DNA of 64,000 nucleotides. It comes from Chimonanthus salicifolius. Its lineage: Eukaryota; Streptophyta; Magnoliopsida; Laurales; Calycanthaceae. Position numbers and translations under genes: made by a program. The notes beneath the pieces were generated by a model. The model saw only the letters and a program-made list of their open reading frames with translations, was not told the DNA's origin and searched no databases. Below are positions 1 to 13,426 of this stretch, in pieces. Positions within the stretch are counted from its first letter, which is position 1. The number at the start of each line of letters is the position of its first letter. Where the stretch lies: NCBI GenBank assembly GCA_013350335.1, contig CM023539.1, forward strand, positions 46,238,631 to 46,302,630, written 5' to 3'.

Positions 1-283
1 TTTGTCAGAATTTTATTTTTTATTTTTCTACCATATTAAAATGATTAATTCATTCTTAAATTAGTCCAAGTGGCAAATGATCATTGATAGCATTATAACT
101 TTTCTAGTGCTACAACACTTAGCATTCTTGCTAAACAAAACTTCTTTCTCCACATAGCCAATCGATTAAATAATTAATCTACAAATAGCATCATTGTAGT
201 AAACATTTAGGGGTAACGATCCTCTCACGTGCATTTTGTATAACGCAACATGAGTTTTACTGTATTGCTCATTTTGAGCTTTG
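1..283. other. AT-rich intergenic DNA
   Basis: No reading frame or repeat I can recognise. The composition is AT-rich with short homopolymers, as in the rest of the intergenic DNA here. Confidence 0.5.
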
Positions 284-368
284 AATCGGCTCGCCGAACC
301 CTTTCAATCATTTACAGTAAAGGGTTCGGCGAGCCGATTTGAAGAGTTAGGCGAGCCGATTCGAAAGG
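284..368. repeat. GC-rich perfect inverted repeat plus a third partial copy
   Basis: The 21-base arm at 284-304 is the exact reverse complement of 319-339, with a 14-base spacer between them. The core is TCGGCTCGCCGAACCC. A shorter related piece, GGCGAGCCGATTCGAAAGG, follows at 350-368. The arms are far more GC-rich than the surrounding DNA. This could be the remnant of a foldback element or a transposon end; no coding role is visible. Confidence 0.75.
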
Positions 369-1456
369 TTAAATGGATAATATAATAAAAACCGTGTCGA
401 ATTCACAAAATACCTATGAAAGGATCGCTGGCTCAATGTTAAAGGAATCATTACCACGGGACCTAGAGGAGGGAGGAAGTCAAAGTGTGTATACTGTAAA
501 ATCACTCTTTGATGAAATGAAAAAGAGATATCTGATAGAATCGTAATCACAGAATAAACTCTAATCAAAATACATATATTTTTATTTATTTATAAATTAT
601 TAAAAGTATATCTGTGAGACATAATCAACTGACTAATCTATTTCAAATACTCTACTATACTATAACCATGTTAAAGTCTAATCTACTAGTATTTATAAGA
701 CTTCAGGAAGATCGTTACAAAGAACAATGTGTATATTGTGTAATGTGTAGCTGCTCCACTAGATTTTTTTAAGAAGGAACTAGAAAGTAGAAACTACTGT
801 TTTACCATACAAGTGTTAATTTGTGACTAGAGTTTAGACGGAGCAGCTATAAATATAAAATAGAATTATGAACTTTGACATTTGGTCAAAGTAAGGAATC
901 TGCTCATTCACTTGGTAGGATCAACACAATTAGTATGTCTACTAACTTGTAAAAAAAAGAATTAGGAGGGAGATTATCCCTCCCTCATCTCGACTTATAA
1001 GTTCTTAAAAGTAAAATCAATTCTTAAGAAACACTTTTAATTATATGACATATCATATTAAAATAAATAGCAGAAATGAAAAGAAAAGAATTTTACTTAA
1101 AAAAAAAAAAAATCAGAGTTCATCATTTTGATGTCATGGTTTCGTCCAACTTTCCTTAATCTAGTTTAAACGAGTTAATCCATCACAACTCATTAACACG
1201 AGCTCTTTATCGATTCAAACAATGGAAAGTGGGGAGATCAGTCTTTCCCAATTTTATTCGATCATGGGTAGGGTCAAAAAAAAAAATCAAAGCCAAATTT
1301 TAATTTCAGTTGAGTAGTGATGCTTTTGATCACAACTTACCTGCTTATGTTGCACTTCTACCTTGTGCCAAAAATTGGACTTACGTGAAATTTCATATTT
1401 ACATTCTCATATCTATCGAGGATCCATTTGGCTAATTGACATCTCATTTCTAGATC
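369..1456. other. Intergenic DNA without recognisable genes
   Basis: AT-rich sequence with several A or T runs. Short open frames here show no family motif and are probably chance. It lies beyond the 3' end of the broken kinase fragment. Confidence 0.5.
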
Positions 1457-2995
<1,539 letters not shown>

Positions 2996-3390
2996 ATTGA
3001 AAGTGATTTATCCAATGCCATTAAATGGGGCCAAGGGTGTGAAACGTCCTCTTTAGAGGTTAATCACTTTGGTGAAGGAGATTAGAGATCTAGCTACATG
3101 TTTGGAGGTATCATTTTCACACATCAATAGATCAACCAATGGTGTGGCAGATTTCTTTGCAAAAAACAGAGTGGAAGGATCCACCTGTGGCATTTTCCAC
3201 TTACTAGGAGGATAGTGGTTTTGCTGTTTGGGGAGATTGTTGTCTTTCTATTTTTGTATTTTAGTTTATGTTTGTTTATTTTATCTGTGGGGGCCTAATT
3301 CTATTAGGCTTTTGTTTTTTCTTTCTTTTTATTTTCTCTTGTAATCTTCCTCCTTTTATTGAAAGTTTTTCGTTACTGTTAAAAAAAAAA
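2996..3390 (+). mobile_element. 5'-truncated LINE, RNase H end plus 3' UTR and poly(A)
   Basis: The frame at 2996 reads IESDLSNAIKWGQGC, which fits a plant L1-type RNase H segment with its acidic residue. One frameshift later, the frame from 3069 reads LVKEIRDLATCLEV and then HINRSTNGVADFFAKN, the usual RNase H C-terminal pattern (H-I-x-R-x-x-N-x-x-A-D-x-x-A). It stops at TAG 3213-3215. About 165 bases of T-rich 3' UTR follow, ending in A10 at 3381-3390. It is a dead, short insertion on the opposite strand to the flanking CRK relics. Confidence 0.8.
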
Positions 3391-4377
3391 TAAGTTTTTA
3401 ATTTTTAATAAGATTTATAGCCAAGTTACTATTCAGCTCGGGCTTCGGTTTATCAGTCTTCAATCCGGAAGCCCGATACTAGGCCTAAACATTTTGTGTA
3501 TACTTTAAAATTTCTAACACATGGTATAAAATCAACTTTAGAGATTGAAAATATACTTAATGTGCTATAAGTGGACCAAAGTTCATATCAAAACTGAATT
3601 TATAGTCACTTGATCTTAGTGGTCAAACCCACCTCGCATTCTGTCCTTGATTTTTTTTTTTTTTTTAAATTGAATTTTATGCTGAAACTTTGTATAATTG
3701 TATCTCATCAGTCTATTCTAAATCTGTAGTAGTTTAATTTTTTATGAAATCAACGAAAATTTAAAAAAAAAAAAAAAACAAAGAAATGAACCAATTACTG
3801 TGATATACATAGCCCTGATACATATCATGTTAATTTCAATAGGGTTTCTTCCCAAGCTCGGGCTTCCATTGTCAAAGTCGGGCTCGGCTTGGTGTAGTGT
3901 AACAAAAAATGTTACCTAAAGTAGTACCTAAAATGTTAAGTGTCCCTCTACCTCAAGTTCTACATTGGGCTCTCTCGTGCTACATTGGCATTGGCCTTGA
4001 CCAAAACCAAGGCCGGACCTCTCTTACAGGTGAGTGATAATCAGAATCAGTGATGTCCTTTCCATCATTTAAAGTTACCAGGAGAATTTGCAAATGAAAG
4101 ATGAATTAGATCCTCAAAAGTTCTCAAATACAGGACTTTGAATAAGATTTTAGATCCAGTCACACTCGTCACTCCTCAATATTCAGCTATCTTTTATGAA
4201 TTAATTTTTTATTGAGTTTGATCTTAATCATAGATAAATAGTATACTATTAAATAAAATTAAGTTTTGGAGACTTCAAAAAATATAATTCCACTTCTTCA
4301 ATCCAAGTGATTTTTATGAACAATTTTATTAAAAAAAAAAAAAAAAAAACCTTTGTAACCACTGATGTAGCACACAC
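3391..4377. other. Intergenic DNA with homopolymers
   Basis: Contains T and A tracts near 3650 and 3763. GC-richer patches around 3435-3480 and 3856-4030 have repeated 'GCTCGGGCTTC'-like motifs, which may be repeat remnants. No gene recognised. Confidence 0.4.
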
Positions 4378-5376
4378 GTGGGACCCAAGACCCAACGTGT
4401 GAAGCACCAACCCTTTCCTTTCCATTCCAAACACAGACGACACAGAGAAGGTTTGATTTTCGTTTTGATTTTATTTCTTTTTTTGGTCTTTGGGTTAATA
4501 GACATATTTGTTTGGGAATTTCCCTGTTACCTTCTTCTTCCCCGGTGGATTCCGGTTCTCCTTTCTCTCCTCCCTCTGCTCGTGGATTCGAGTTTCCTTC
4601 CCGTCCGACGGAGATTGACGGAGTTCTCTTCTTCCCCAGCATTCATAGAATGGGTTTTTTCCCCTCATCCGCTCGGATCTCTTCTTCAAGCGACGCGTTG
4701 CATGCCTGTTGCAGTGCCGCAGTTCTGCTTCCCTCAACCATCTACCTCTGTTTGGCTTTCCCCTAACAACCACCATCGTTTCGCCCATCGCCACTGAGCT
4801 CTGTTCTGGCTCCATTCAACCGCAACACCCATTGGTGATTCACAAATAGCAACATTCACCACACTCGCACGATCACACCAGCCTGAATCCCAAGCCTGCT
4901 CCTCAAGACCTTCACCGTACCCACCTTACCTCTAACTTCCGCCTAACACCTCGTCCCTGCACAGACTTCAATCTATCTCAATTCCGAGCAGTTTCACACT
5001 TTCACCAAACGAACCTCTTTTCCCTTTGTTCCTATTTCAATTATGTTGTGGGGCGTTGGCCCCTTCATTAGTTGCTGCCTTATTCAATCACTATTGACCG
5101 AACCCCCATGAACCACAATTAATCCATTAATGGTTTTACTCATTTACTCCAAAACCCCATGCTCCACCCTGCATTGTTTTACAAACTTATTCAACGTCGA
5201 CCCCTTTGTTGACCCAGCCAAATTCCATGAAAACCCATCCTCATATTATTTAAACCCACCGTCTCTATTTCTATTCTCATTAAACACATTAGACCCCATT
5301 CATTTAACCCACTTATTTCTCAGTAAACCGAGTCACTTGTCCATATTTTCCCTCATTCTACCCACTGTGTCACTAT
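4378..5376. other. C-rich, G-poor unassigned block
   Basis: About 1 kb whose plus strand is rich in C and T and poor in G, unlike its surroundings. Several overlapping open frames exist on both strands (for example plus 4378-4797), but none shows a domain, and overlapping frames are expected in such skewed DNA. It ends at the target duplication of the element starting at 5377. It may be a captured untranslated region or an old retroelement leader. Confidence 0.35.
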
Positions 5377-6059
5377 AAGGGTTGAAACTCAGACGGGTCA
5401 GATCGGGTTTTAATTAACTTAGCTCTAATTCATGTTAAAAAATTGTTGAACCCGATCCGAATTGGTAACCCAACCCGACCCAACATCGAGTCCGAGAATC
5501 AACCTGACCCGATGTCAAGTCCGGAGAATCAACCCGATTTGTTTTAGAGATAGGCAAAAGAGAAAGAACCTGGATTTGATCGATTGCAGACGACGGTGAG
5601 ATACGTTGCTCAGGAGAGGGGCACACGGTGGCGATTGCGCACAGCCACAGCCATAGATTTGGCTGAGTGAAAATATCCATGGTTGGGTTCATTGCTCAGG
5701 CAAGGTCCATGTTTTCCAACGGGGGAGAGAGAGGGAGGGAGATGGGCAAAACCATGGAAGGAACAGACGGTTAAGTCGTCGGAACGATTGATACTTTGGG
5801 ATTTAGGGTTTTTTAACTTTTTATACTTTAAGCTATAAATTTTGGGTCGGGTCGAGTCTTATCGGCTGGGTCGGGTCTTATCGGTCGGGTCAGGTCGGAT
5901 TACATGTTAAATTTATCAGCCCAATTCGACCTGAATTTCATTGAGATTTTTTTCCTTTAATCGACCCGACCCAAATTTGAAAATTGTAAAACCCAACTTA
6001 TAAAAAAATGAAGTTGGGTCATCTTGGTCGAGCCAAAACCCAGCCAAGTTTCACCCCTA
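5377..6059. mobile_element. Non-autonomous hAT-type element, 683 bp, GGGTCGGGT family
   Basis: The terminal inverted repeats are AAGGGTTGAAACT at the left and, read inward from the right, TAGGGGTGAAACT. The flanking 8-bp target duplications are gtcactat (5369-5376) and ggcactat (6060-6067), 7 of 8 matching. Subterminal DNA is full of GGGTC/GACCC repeats. The centre (about 5540-5800) differs in composition and could be captured host sequence. No transposase is visible, so any movement would depend on an enzyme encoded elsewhere. Confidence 0.75.
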
Positions 6060-6429
6060 GGCACTATCCATCTGAACTCGGCTCTGGCATGAAAGTTTTC
6101 AAATTGATTATATATGAAACTTTATAACTCTCATCTCAAATCAATAAAATAAGGATTATAGTATGGAAATAACAAAATCTTCACACAACTCCAATTATAT
6201 ATAGATATGTAGATTTTCTTCACAAAATATAATTATTATTTCCATTCAAATCATAAACTACTCTGTAAACATGGATTTTTCAATTCTAAATTTCTATACG
6301 TTAGAATTTTCAACGTCAAGAAAACTGAAGATTTGCAGAGAATTGTAACAATCCAGTCAATCGAGATTTTTAAATTTTAAAAGAGTAATTACCAAACAAG
6401 ATGGAGGGAGTAAGGTGATTGAAACTCAC

Positions 6430-7215
6430 GCTTGTCGTCTGCGTTGGTTGATGAAGGCGGCTGAAAGAACGGATACACCTCAAACCTCACGTTACAACTT
6501 GGACTCAGACTTCTACCTCCTATTCTTCATTTCTTCCATAGCAACATTCTTTTAGGTTTGTACGAGTCTTCTGCAGGCACTTGTAGCAATCACTTGGTCT
6601 TAAATCTCTGCTGCACTGTACAAGACCATAGATCTTTGGAGCCCCATCAGCATTAATTTCTCCTGTTGCAAATAAGCTCTTGGAAGAATGAAAAGCAGCC
6701 CCAAAAGACAGATTATTAACCAGTTGGTCCACTGCCGAATTGAATGCATCTGAGATATTCACCTTGTTCCAGAAATCAAAGTTTATAGTATAATCCACAG
6801 ACGAGAAGAACATTCGGTCGGCGTAGCGCAGGCGACAGCGTTCATACCATATATTTGCAGCTCTCTTGTTTGGGCACAGCTGAGAGCTTTCCTTCACTGC
6901 GTTGGTGAGGCAAGATTGACAAGCATCGCCGGTAACATCTCCTCTGCAGAGCACGAAGCCGTAGACTTGGTCGGGGACCCTCCCAACTGTGTTGTTAAAG
7001 AAGCCAGTGATTGAACCATTTGCTGCAAGGGTAGAAAGGAGTAGGCTGAGATTTGTTGCATAGGAGCTATTGGACGTGTAATTAGCTGAATTTGAGCAGT
7101 TACTGTAGACGAGAGGCGCACCGGTGGAGAGGCCATGGAAGAAGATTGTAAATAGGGCTGAAAGTAAGCGGAAGCGGAAGAGTTTGGAAGGTAGGAAATT
7201 CATTTCTTTCTTCAT
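6430..7215 (-). pseudogene. CRK ectodomain exon with 1-nt frameshift
   Basis: Exon 1 of a cysteine-rich receptor-like kinase. ATG is at 7215-7213, followed by a hydrophobic signal peptide. Two DUF26 repeats follow with the C-x8-C-x2-C pattern: CRGDVTGDACQSC, then CSRDLRPSDCYKC. The frame stops at 6522-6520 after YGRNEE, but the family sequence resumes one frame over (GRSLSPSCNVRFEVYPFF) and runs to a good donor, AAGC|GTGAGT, at 6430. The exon is 786 bp. The four other CRK first exons here are all 1 modulo 3 in length and this one is 0, as a single lost base would give. No transmembrane or N-lobe exons follow before the kinase relic at 2499. The frameshift could be a sequencing error, but the missing exons make a dead gene likely. 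A truncated secreted DUF26 protein is possible but not indicated. Confidence 0.85.
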
Positions 7216-10200
7216 GAGGTTTCAAATAGCAATTGCCCTCATGCTTCACTGCCTCACTGATTCAACTTCAACATGAAATGGTTGATTTGTGCATAAATAA
7301 TATATTGCCCTGGTGTGTTAGTTATAATTCCACGGAGAAGTTTACATTCACAACCAATTTATCATAAATAGTTTCACACTGAATAATTTCTCAGATGTTG
7401 CATCAGATGTTCCTCTCTTTTTCCTTGAGCAAGGCACACATGTTCCTTCCATGAAAGTGATGCTGACTGCATCGCTGGAGAAGAAAGAGAGTTCAGGCCT
7501 GACAGTCAAGAAGCTTTCCACTTTTCTTCAATTTATATCCACTCTTTACGAGATTATTCTTTATTCACTTAATCAATGTGTGGATTAGGTAATTTCCCTT
7601 GAGAAAAAAAAACAGTAAGACATTAAACATGGGTTATATTCATTAAATTATATTTTTGTCTCTTTACAATTTGATTTGTTTATTTTTGTTAATTTTGAAA
7701 CTTCTAAAAATATAATTTTATTATAACTCTACCTAATGAGCTAAATACATAGGTGAACAACTTATTATACTGTTATCAGTGTATGAGTGATCATTTTACT
7801 AATATAATTATTTTTTATATATTTTTAAAACGTAACATATTTGATAAAAAAAACTCATATATATATTTGTTTCATTGATTAAAGCAAATAAATTTATTAA
7901 TTACGAGAAAACTTCACTTTACCTATTTATCTTATTTAGTTTAAATTTTTTTATATACTTGGTGAAATATATTTTTTCTAATTCTTATAATAATATTGAG
8001 TATTTATATGAGTGGCTATCTAAACACTCTACTTTTTTTGGAGGCATCTTTTTTTAAAATTTAAGTATAAAATTACTATTTTATTCTTTCGATTTTAGAA
8101 AATCTTTTATTATTTGAATGCATATCAGAAGGATAAATGATAATTTTACCATAAATTTTAAAAAAAATCTCTCCTGAAAGTCTAAATGCTACCCTATTTA
8201 TATTTATAAAAAAATCAATAAAGAAAGTGCTAAGGTTCTCAGCCAAGCGGTTCTCCTCCACTAACATGAGACGCGTGCAGGACAGGACTCTTTCTCGACA
8301 GTGCCCGACAGCTCTTTGTCCAACAATTGACAAAAATGACACGTACGAATTGAGAGAGTCACGTCGTCACCTTCACAATGTGATTTGTATTGTTGATGGC
8401 TTTTTCAACGTTTTTTGTGAATTTCCTATTATTAGAAAGATACAAAATCATCTCATATTATGAAAAATATTAAAATTGCATTTCAACGAAAGAAAAGTTC
8501 TATAAGAGTTTCGGATTCTCCTACTTAGGGTTTTCGTCAGATTCTTCTTATTTTTTTTATAATTATAACAAAAACGATATGAAGAAAAAATAACATTTTT
8601 TATGAGAAAAACGTTGTTATTATTTTAAATTGATAAATTAAATAGGAGAAACTTAATATATTATTGGTTCATGACATTTTTGAAATTTTTTATCAGAATA
8701 TAGACAGTCTAAATACAAATTTAAATTTATATATCTTTAGTCTAACTTAACCCACTTTAGTGAAATAGTCCAATCAATCTTCCAAGTGTTCTTTTTTTAA
8801 GAACAAAACCTAACATTTTTAAACGACTGTGAAACTCGACTACTCCCACAAATGGCCTAAAATAATACATACATTCACTTCAAATTATTTTTCTAATTCT
8901 TAATTATTTTACTTTTAAAATTATAATTTCATTAATATAATAAATTTAATTTTGATAAACTACATATTTAAATATTTAAATATTAGATATTATCATCATC
9001 ATTGGTGTGCTTCACCCATCACCATTTCACCACTGGAATGTAAAAAATGTAGAGGATCATTTTAGTAGTAATAATTTACTCAACATTTTCTCCATTGCCT
9101 GGAGTAACTAATGATAGTGAAATAGTAGCAATCCAAAAGACTGTAGCAGAGTAAAGAAATTCTTGAATTAGGCTGAAACGATGCTTAAAACAGGGGAAAG
9201 CTGATCAAACTTGGTATTGAGCTCTGTTTCTTCTTCCTCTTGAGAAAATATATGTAAATGGTGGTAACGAGAGTTCGACGAAGCAATCATGGAGGTTATA
9301 AAATTTCTCTCTTTTTGCTCCCATTTTCTTCGTCTTTCATGTGCAAATCTTGTCCACACTTCGGATGGAAAAATACAAATTTCTTACAAGACTGGCTCTC
9401 AGTTGAAAATAAAGTAAACTCAACTGTGAAATCTTTTAAGCTGGGTAAACTGGTTCACACCTCAGTTGTTTGACTTGACCATGCATTAGTGCTACAACAA
9501 TCGCATTAGAAGGTCTAAACTGAAGAAACCATTCATTTTATAGAGGAGATTGGTGAAACCATTCATTTTATTGAGATCATGCTTCTTACTATTTCTGAGT
9601 GAGTGAAGATATTAAGTGAAGACCTCATATATGGACAAGATTTTAATGTTATTGTTGAGAAATCCATGTTAGGTGTTGGCTCGATTGGAGCTTCCAAAGT
9701 GTGGCCAGCAAGTTTTTCTCCTCAAAATCTGACAAGGCTGGACGGTGGTGTTTGTGGAATTTACACATGGCATGACCAGATTGGCACCAAGTGAGGAAAC
9801 CGTGTGCAAGACTTTAGGAGCACCAGCGTGTTGAGTGGCTGTAGGATAAGGAAAGAGAGATTTGAGGAATAAAAAGATAGGCATTTTTTATTAGAAACTT
9901 AGTTGGATGTGTGCTACATTATGGCTGTCTTTTGATGAGGAGTAAATTTAAGGGGAGTTATTTTTAATCAAGAGTTATCCTTAGTATTATGAATACCTTT
10001 TGTTTGAAAATGATATTTAAAATTGAGAAGAGAGGGGTAAAAAGTTGATTGTTTACATTTACCCGTAAGTTACAAAAGAAAACGTAAATGAGAGGTTACC
10101 CTCATTACTCTCATCCAAACGCAGCGCATATTGGAGTTAGATTGCCATATGCAAGAAGCTGCTCTCTCTTGGCCACATATACAAATCGGTAAAAGGCCTT

Positions 10201-10651
10201 GGTTGGTGGAAAACACCACATGGGAAGCCACAAGACGGAGTGGGATGCACATGGTGGAGTGCTTGTATTCGATGATGAAGGCTTGAGACAGTAGGAAGCC
10301 TTCATGTATGTACATAGTGTGTGCATGGTGTGTGCATGGTGTATACATTGTGCTGATTGGATGTCTGTTTATGCGTGGGATTCGAAACCAAGAGGTTTAG
10401 GCGCGCAAAGAATTAATGACGTTCTTGCTTGGTATTTTATACTGCATTGCAGGAAAGTGAAATAAAAAAGCATGGAGATCATATATGAGATGACTTGTGT
10501 GAGTATCAACACATGAATATCGGCCACAACAGGAAGACACACACATGGTATAGTGCTTGGCTATTTTATACAGGGCATATGATGTAGAAAAGTACTAAAA
10601 ACACCGAAGAACAAGACAAAAGACAAAAGTAAAATGTTGTAGTCTTGATGG
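7216..10651. other. Long AT-rich intergenic region
   Basis: About 3.4 kb with no conserved frame. Small open frames near 8227, 9258, 9603 and 10070 lack recognisable motifs and have overlapping opposite-strand frames. The part just above 7215 is probably the decayed promoter of the CRK relic. Confidence 0.45.
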
Positions 10652-11450
10652 ATAACTTTCGGTCTAAAAATCTTCGTGAAGATAAAGAAGGCCCCAAGCA
10701 ATTTCTCCAATGATCTTGTATCTTTTTGGCCAATCAAGTAGTTTACATTTCATTGGATTTGTTCAATAAATAAAAATGTGTAAATTCGCTCACAACATAT
10801 TTGAGAATCAAACGAAGGGACTAAAAGAACTTTATATGAAATAAAGTCACATGAACAACAATAAAAATACAAAACCCCTGACCAAATAGAAACTTCACAA
10901 CGAATACCTATCTCATTCTTCAATCCTGCTAGCCCTTGCCTCGATGATCTTAGACAGCTTTTTCACTGCCATTTCTTGTCCATCTATCAACTTACCCTGT
11001 AAAGACTCTTAAAAGAGATTCAAGAAGCCTCCAATGTAAAATAGAAGGAGGCAACAAATCTTATATTATATTCCTTGTTCAAATGGAAATAATAATATAT
11101 AAAAAGAATATGATTTACTGGTAAGTCACCAATTTTTTTTTTTTTTTTGAATTACGTGTGGAAAACCGCAGAATACCTAGCGTAAAACCCCACGGATAAG
11201 TCCACTATCCACAGGGCACACCAAGGTTAGGCCATAGGGGCTCGAACCAGTAACATCCCGCTTCCTGAAGCTTAAGATAACCAGCTGAGCTACACCCATG
11301 TGGATAGTCACCAAATTTTTACCTTACAAACTAGACCATATCCACCTTCTCCAAGTTTATTTATATTTGCAAAGTTTCTCATGGCTGCCCTCATTGTACC
11401 AAAATCGAAAGGCGGCAATCCCATATCCGCATTATCCTCCATGCCATTGC
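10652..11450 (-). pseudogene. Receptor-kinase fragment, broken, with SINE insertion
   Basis: Three minus-strand blocks match CRK exons 3 to 5. Block 11450-11323 encodes FDFGTMRAAMRNFANINK followed by the glycine loop GEGGYGLV and ends at a GT donor. Block 10996 to about 10905 encodes GKLIDGQEMAVKKLSK with the ATP-binding lysine, and then shifts frame. Block about 10765-10652 encodes [24 protein letters not shown] and hits a stop just before the catalytic loop. HRD, DFG and the rest of the C-lobe are absent. A SINE sits between the first two blocks. This is an old relic of the same or a closely related receptor-kinase group. Confidence 0.8.
11133..11305 (-). mobile_element. tRNA-derived SINE, copy 1
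   Basis: Reading the minus strand, the head is GGGTGTAGCTCAGCTGG (A-box-like), followed by a B-box-like segment around GGTTCGAGCC and an A-rich tail (T run on plus, about 11133-11148). The target duplication agtcaccaa is at 11124-11132 and 11306-11314. It lies in an intron of the kinase relic. Confidence 0.85.
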
Positions 11451-11540
11451 CTAAACACATTTAATTTTTTTCCAAGTATTTATAAAAAATTATATTCCCT
11501 TGCAGCATAATCAACTGAATTGTTAGCAATACATATGGCC

Positions 11541-11695
11541 ATTTGGGTGTAGCTCAACTGATAATTTCCCGTCTCAAGAAGTGCGAGGTGTTAGGTTTGA
11601 TCCCTCATGACCTCACTTGATGTGTTCTAAGGACAGTGGATATTACTTGTGGAGATTTTCCGTTGGATTTTCCATTGTTTCCAACATGGAAATTC
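11541..11695 (+). mobile_element. tRNA-derived SINE, copy 2 (diverged)
   Basis: Same family as 11133-11305 but on the plus strand. It has GGGTGTAGCTCAACTGATAA and the B-box-like GGTTTGATCCC, then the shared body (tggtgtgcttt-like and ttttccgttggatttcc-like segments). The B-box has decayed and the tail is weak. Confidence 0.7.
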
Positions 11696-11699
11696 AAAA

Positions 11700-13426
11700 G
11701 AAGTAATTCTTTGTCAGCTTAATGAGAAATATTATAGTCGTAAACTTCATTTTATGATATGTATATATATCTAGAGAGGAGGATCATATGTATTAAAGAC
11801 AAATTAGAATTGACAGATACAATGTGAATTGTTTTTCTGTCCTACCAATGTGCAAGAATCATGTTATATATGGAGATTGAGGATGGCGTGGCAACTTACT
11901 AGAGGATTCAAAATCATGATGACTACAAGGCTATCCAAAGGAGGGTCAATCAAAAGATCTTTAATCTTGATTTGGCCTTTTATGTCAAACGAATTAGATA
12001 AGCATTACTAGTGAGGAGGAAACTATTGAATAGTGTTTGGAGTGATTTCAATTGATAATTCTATGAATCCGACATATATGATATACCACTCTGCTGTCAC
12101 AGTTCTTTAGCTTCAAATAATTCAAACAAAAAAAAATTAAAGTTGGACTAAAATTTGTGGTAGAAAAAAAGGGTAACAGTGAAAAATGAACTGTCACTAA
12201 GGCCTTTCCTGCCAAGCCTAATAAAGAATTTAATTTTGCAACATTGGCCAAAAAATTCAAAATCCTTTGTCTGTCCATATTCTTCTTACTTTGGTCATCT
12301 GATGCTATGAACAATTTCAGACTTTTAAAAAAGAATGCAAAAAACAGTTTTTGATTATTTTTGTCATTTAAAATACTTTTATAAAATGATGATCTCTGTA
12401 GGACGGCAGATTATGGAGTCAATGATATAGAAGACTTCGTATAATATATACAGCAAAGTGTAACAAAATCTTAAGACAAAAATATCACATTAATCCAACC
12501 ACAAAAGTCATTTTTTAGACTCCTTATTTAATTATTTTAAATTATTTTTAAATTAATTTTCATCTTGATAGCTCCTTTCACTCTATTTGGTGACCCAGTA
12601 AAAAAAAAAACTTAAATAAAAATATGGATTCTATAAAAATCACATGATTCAAACTTAGAAATTAAGTTTTTATGCTTTCAGAATTTTAATGCCTTTTATA
12701 TATTTAATATTCTTAGGCATTTTTTTCTTTTAGTAGTTACAAAGTAGTGATTTTTTTTTTAAAATAAGACTCATTTTGATCCAACAATAATTTATAAATA
12801 CATCCATGTATAAATAATATTTTAAACAAAACTGTATTTTAATTTATGTTTTTTATAAGGTATATTTTTATTTGAATAAACTATAAATTATATAATTTAA
12901 TTTTAATATACTATTTAATTCAATGAAATAAGTATAATATCTCAAAAAATTATCAAGATCCTATAGGTCAATAGGAACCTATTGAAGCGTGAATCGATCA
13001 TTTTAAGTTGGTAAAAAGTTTTTTTAAGACTAATTTACTTTTTCTATTAATATAGTAACAGGTGATTAGCGACACTATAATTTATTTAATTCAACAGCAC
13101 TAGATGATCCATCTAAATGAATAGATTTTTATTTTCTAATACATGGTAAAGAATTAATAAGTTTTTAACATGAACCTGTGTTTCACATTTTAATAGCAGA
13201 TTTAGATATAATCCTGTTACGAGTGCAACAATGGTTGGCTTACCGGTCCAAACACGTCAAATGGTGCAATGCTTTTAAATATTTTAAATAAGCATCTATT
13301 GGTCACTAATCATGAATATTCCATTTCCTTTTCTTTTTTTCCTTTTTCTTTTCAGCTGCTTCAGTCCTTCACCTTGCTTTCATCTCTGGTTATCACAAAA
13401 TCCAAATTCAAGTGTCTTCAAGAACC
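11700..13426. other. AT-rich upstream region of the plus-strand CRK
   Basis: Mostly AT-rich with no conserved frame. The 250 bases before 13427 are CT-rich, as in a plant promoter and 5' UTR. No transcription start can be fixed. Confidence 0.4.

Noticed and set aside
4298..4815. Overlapping 106-139-aa open frames on both strands
   Set aside because: They overlap in three frames in compositionally skewed DNA and contain no domain, signal peptide or conserved motif.
11133..11305. Possible tRNA gene on the minus strand (A- and B-box-like blocks)
   Set aside because: The tRNA-like head continues into an unrelated body and A tail, and the unit has a target duplication. The copies at 22592, 11541 and 44480 share the body, so this is a SINE.
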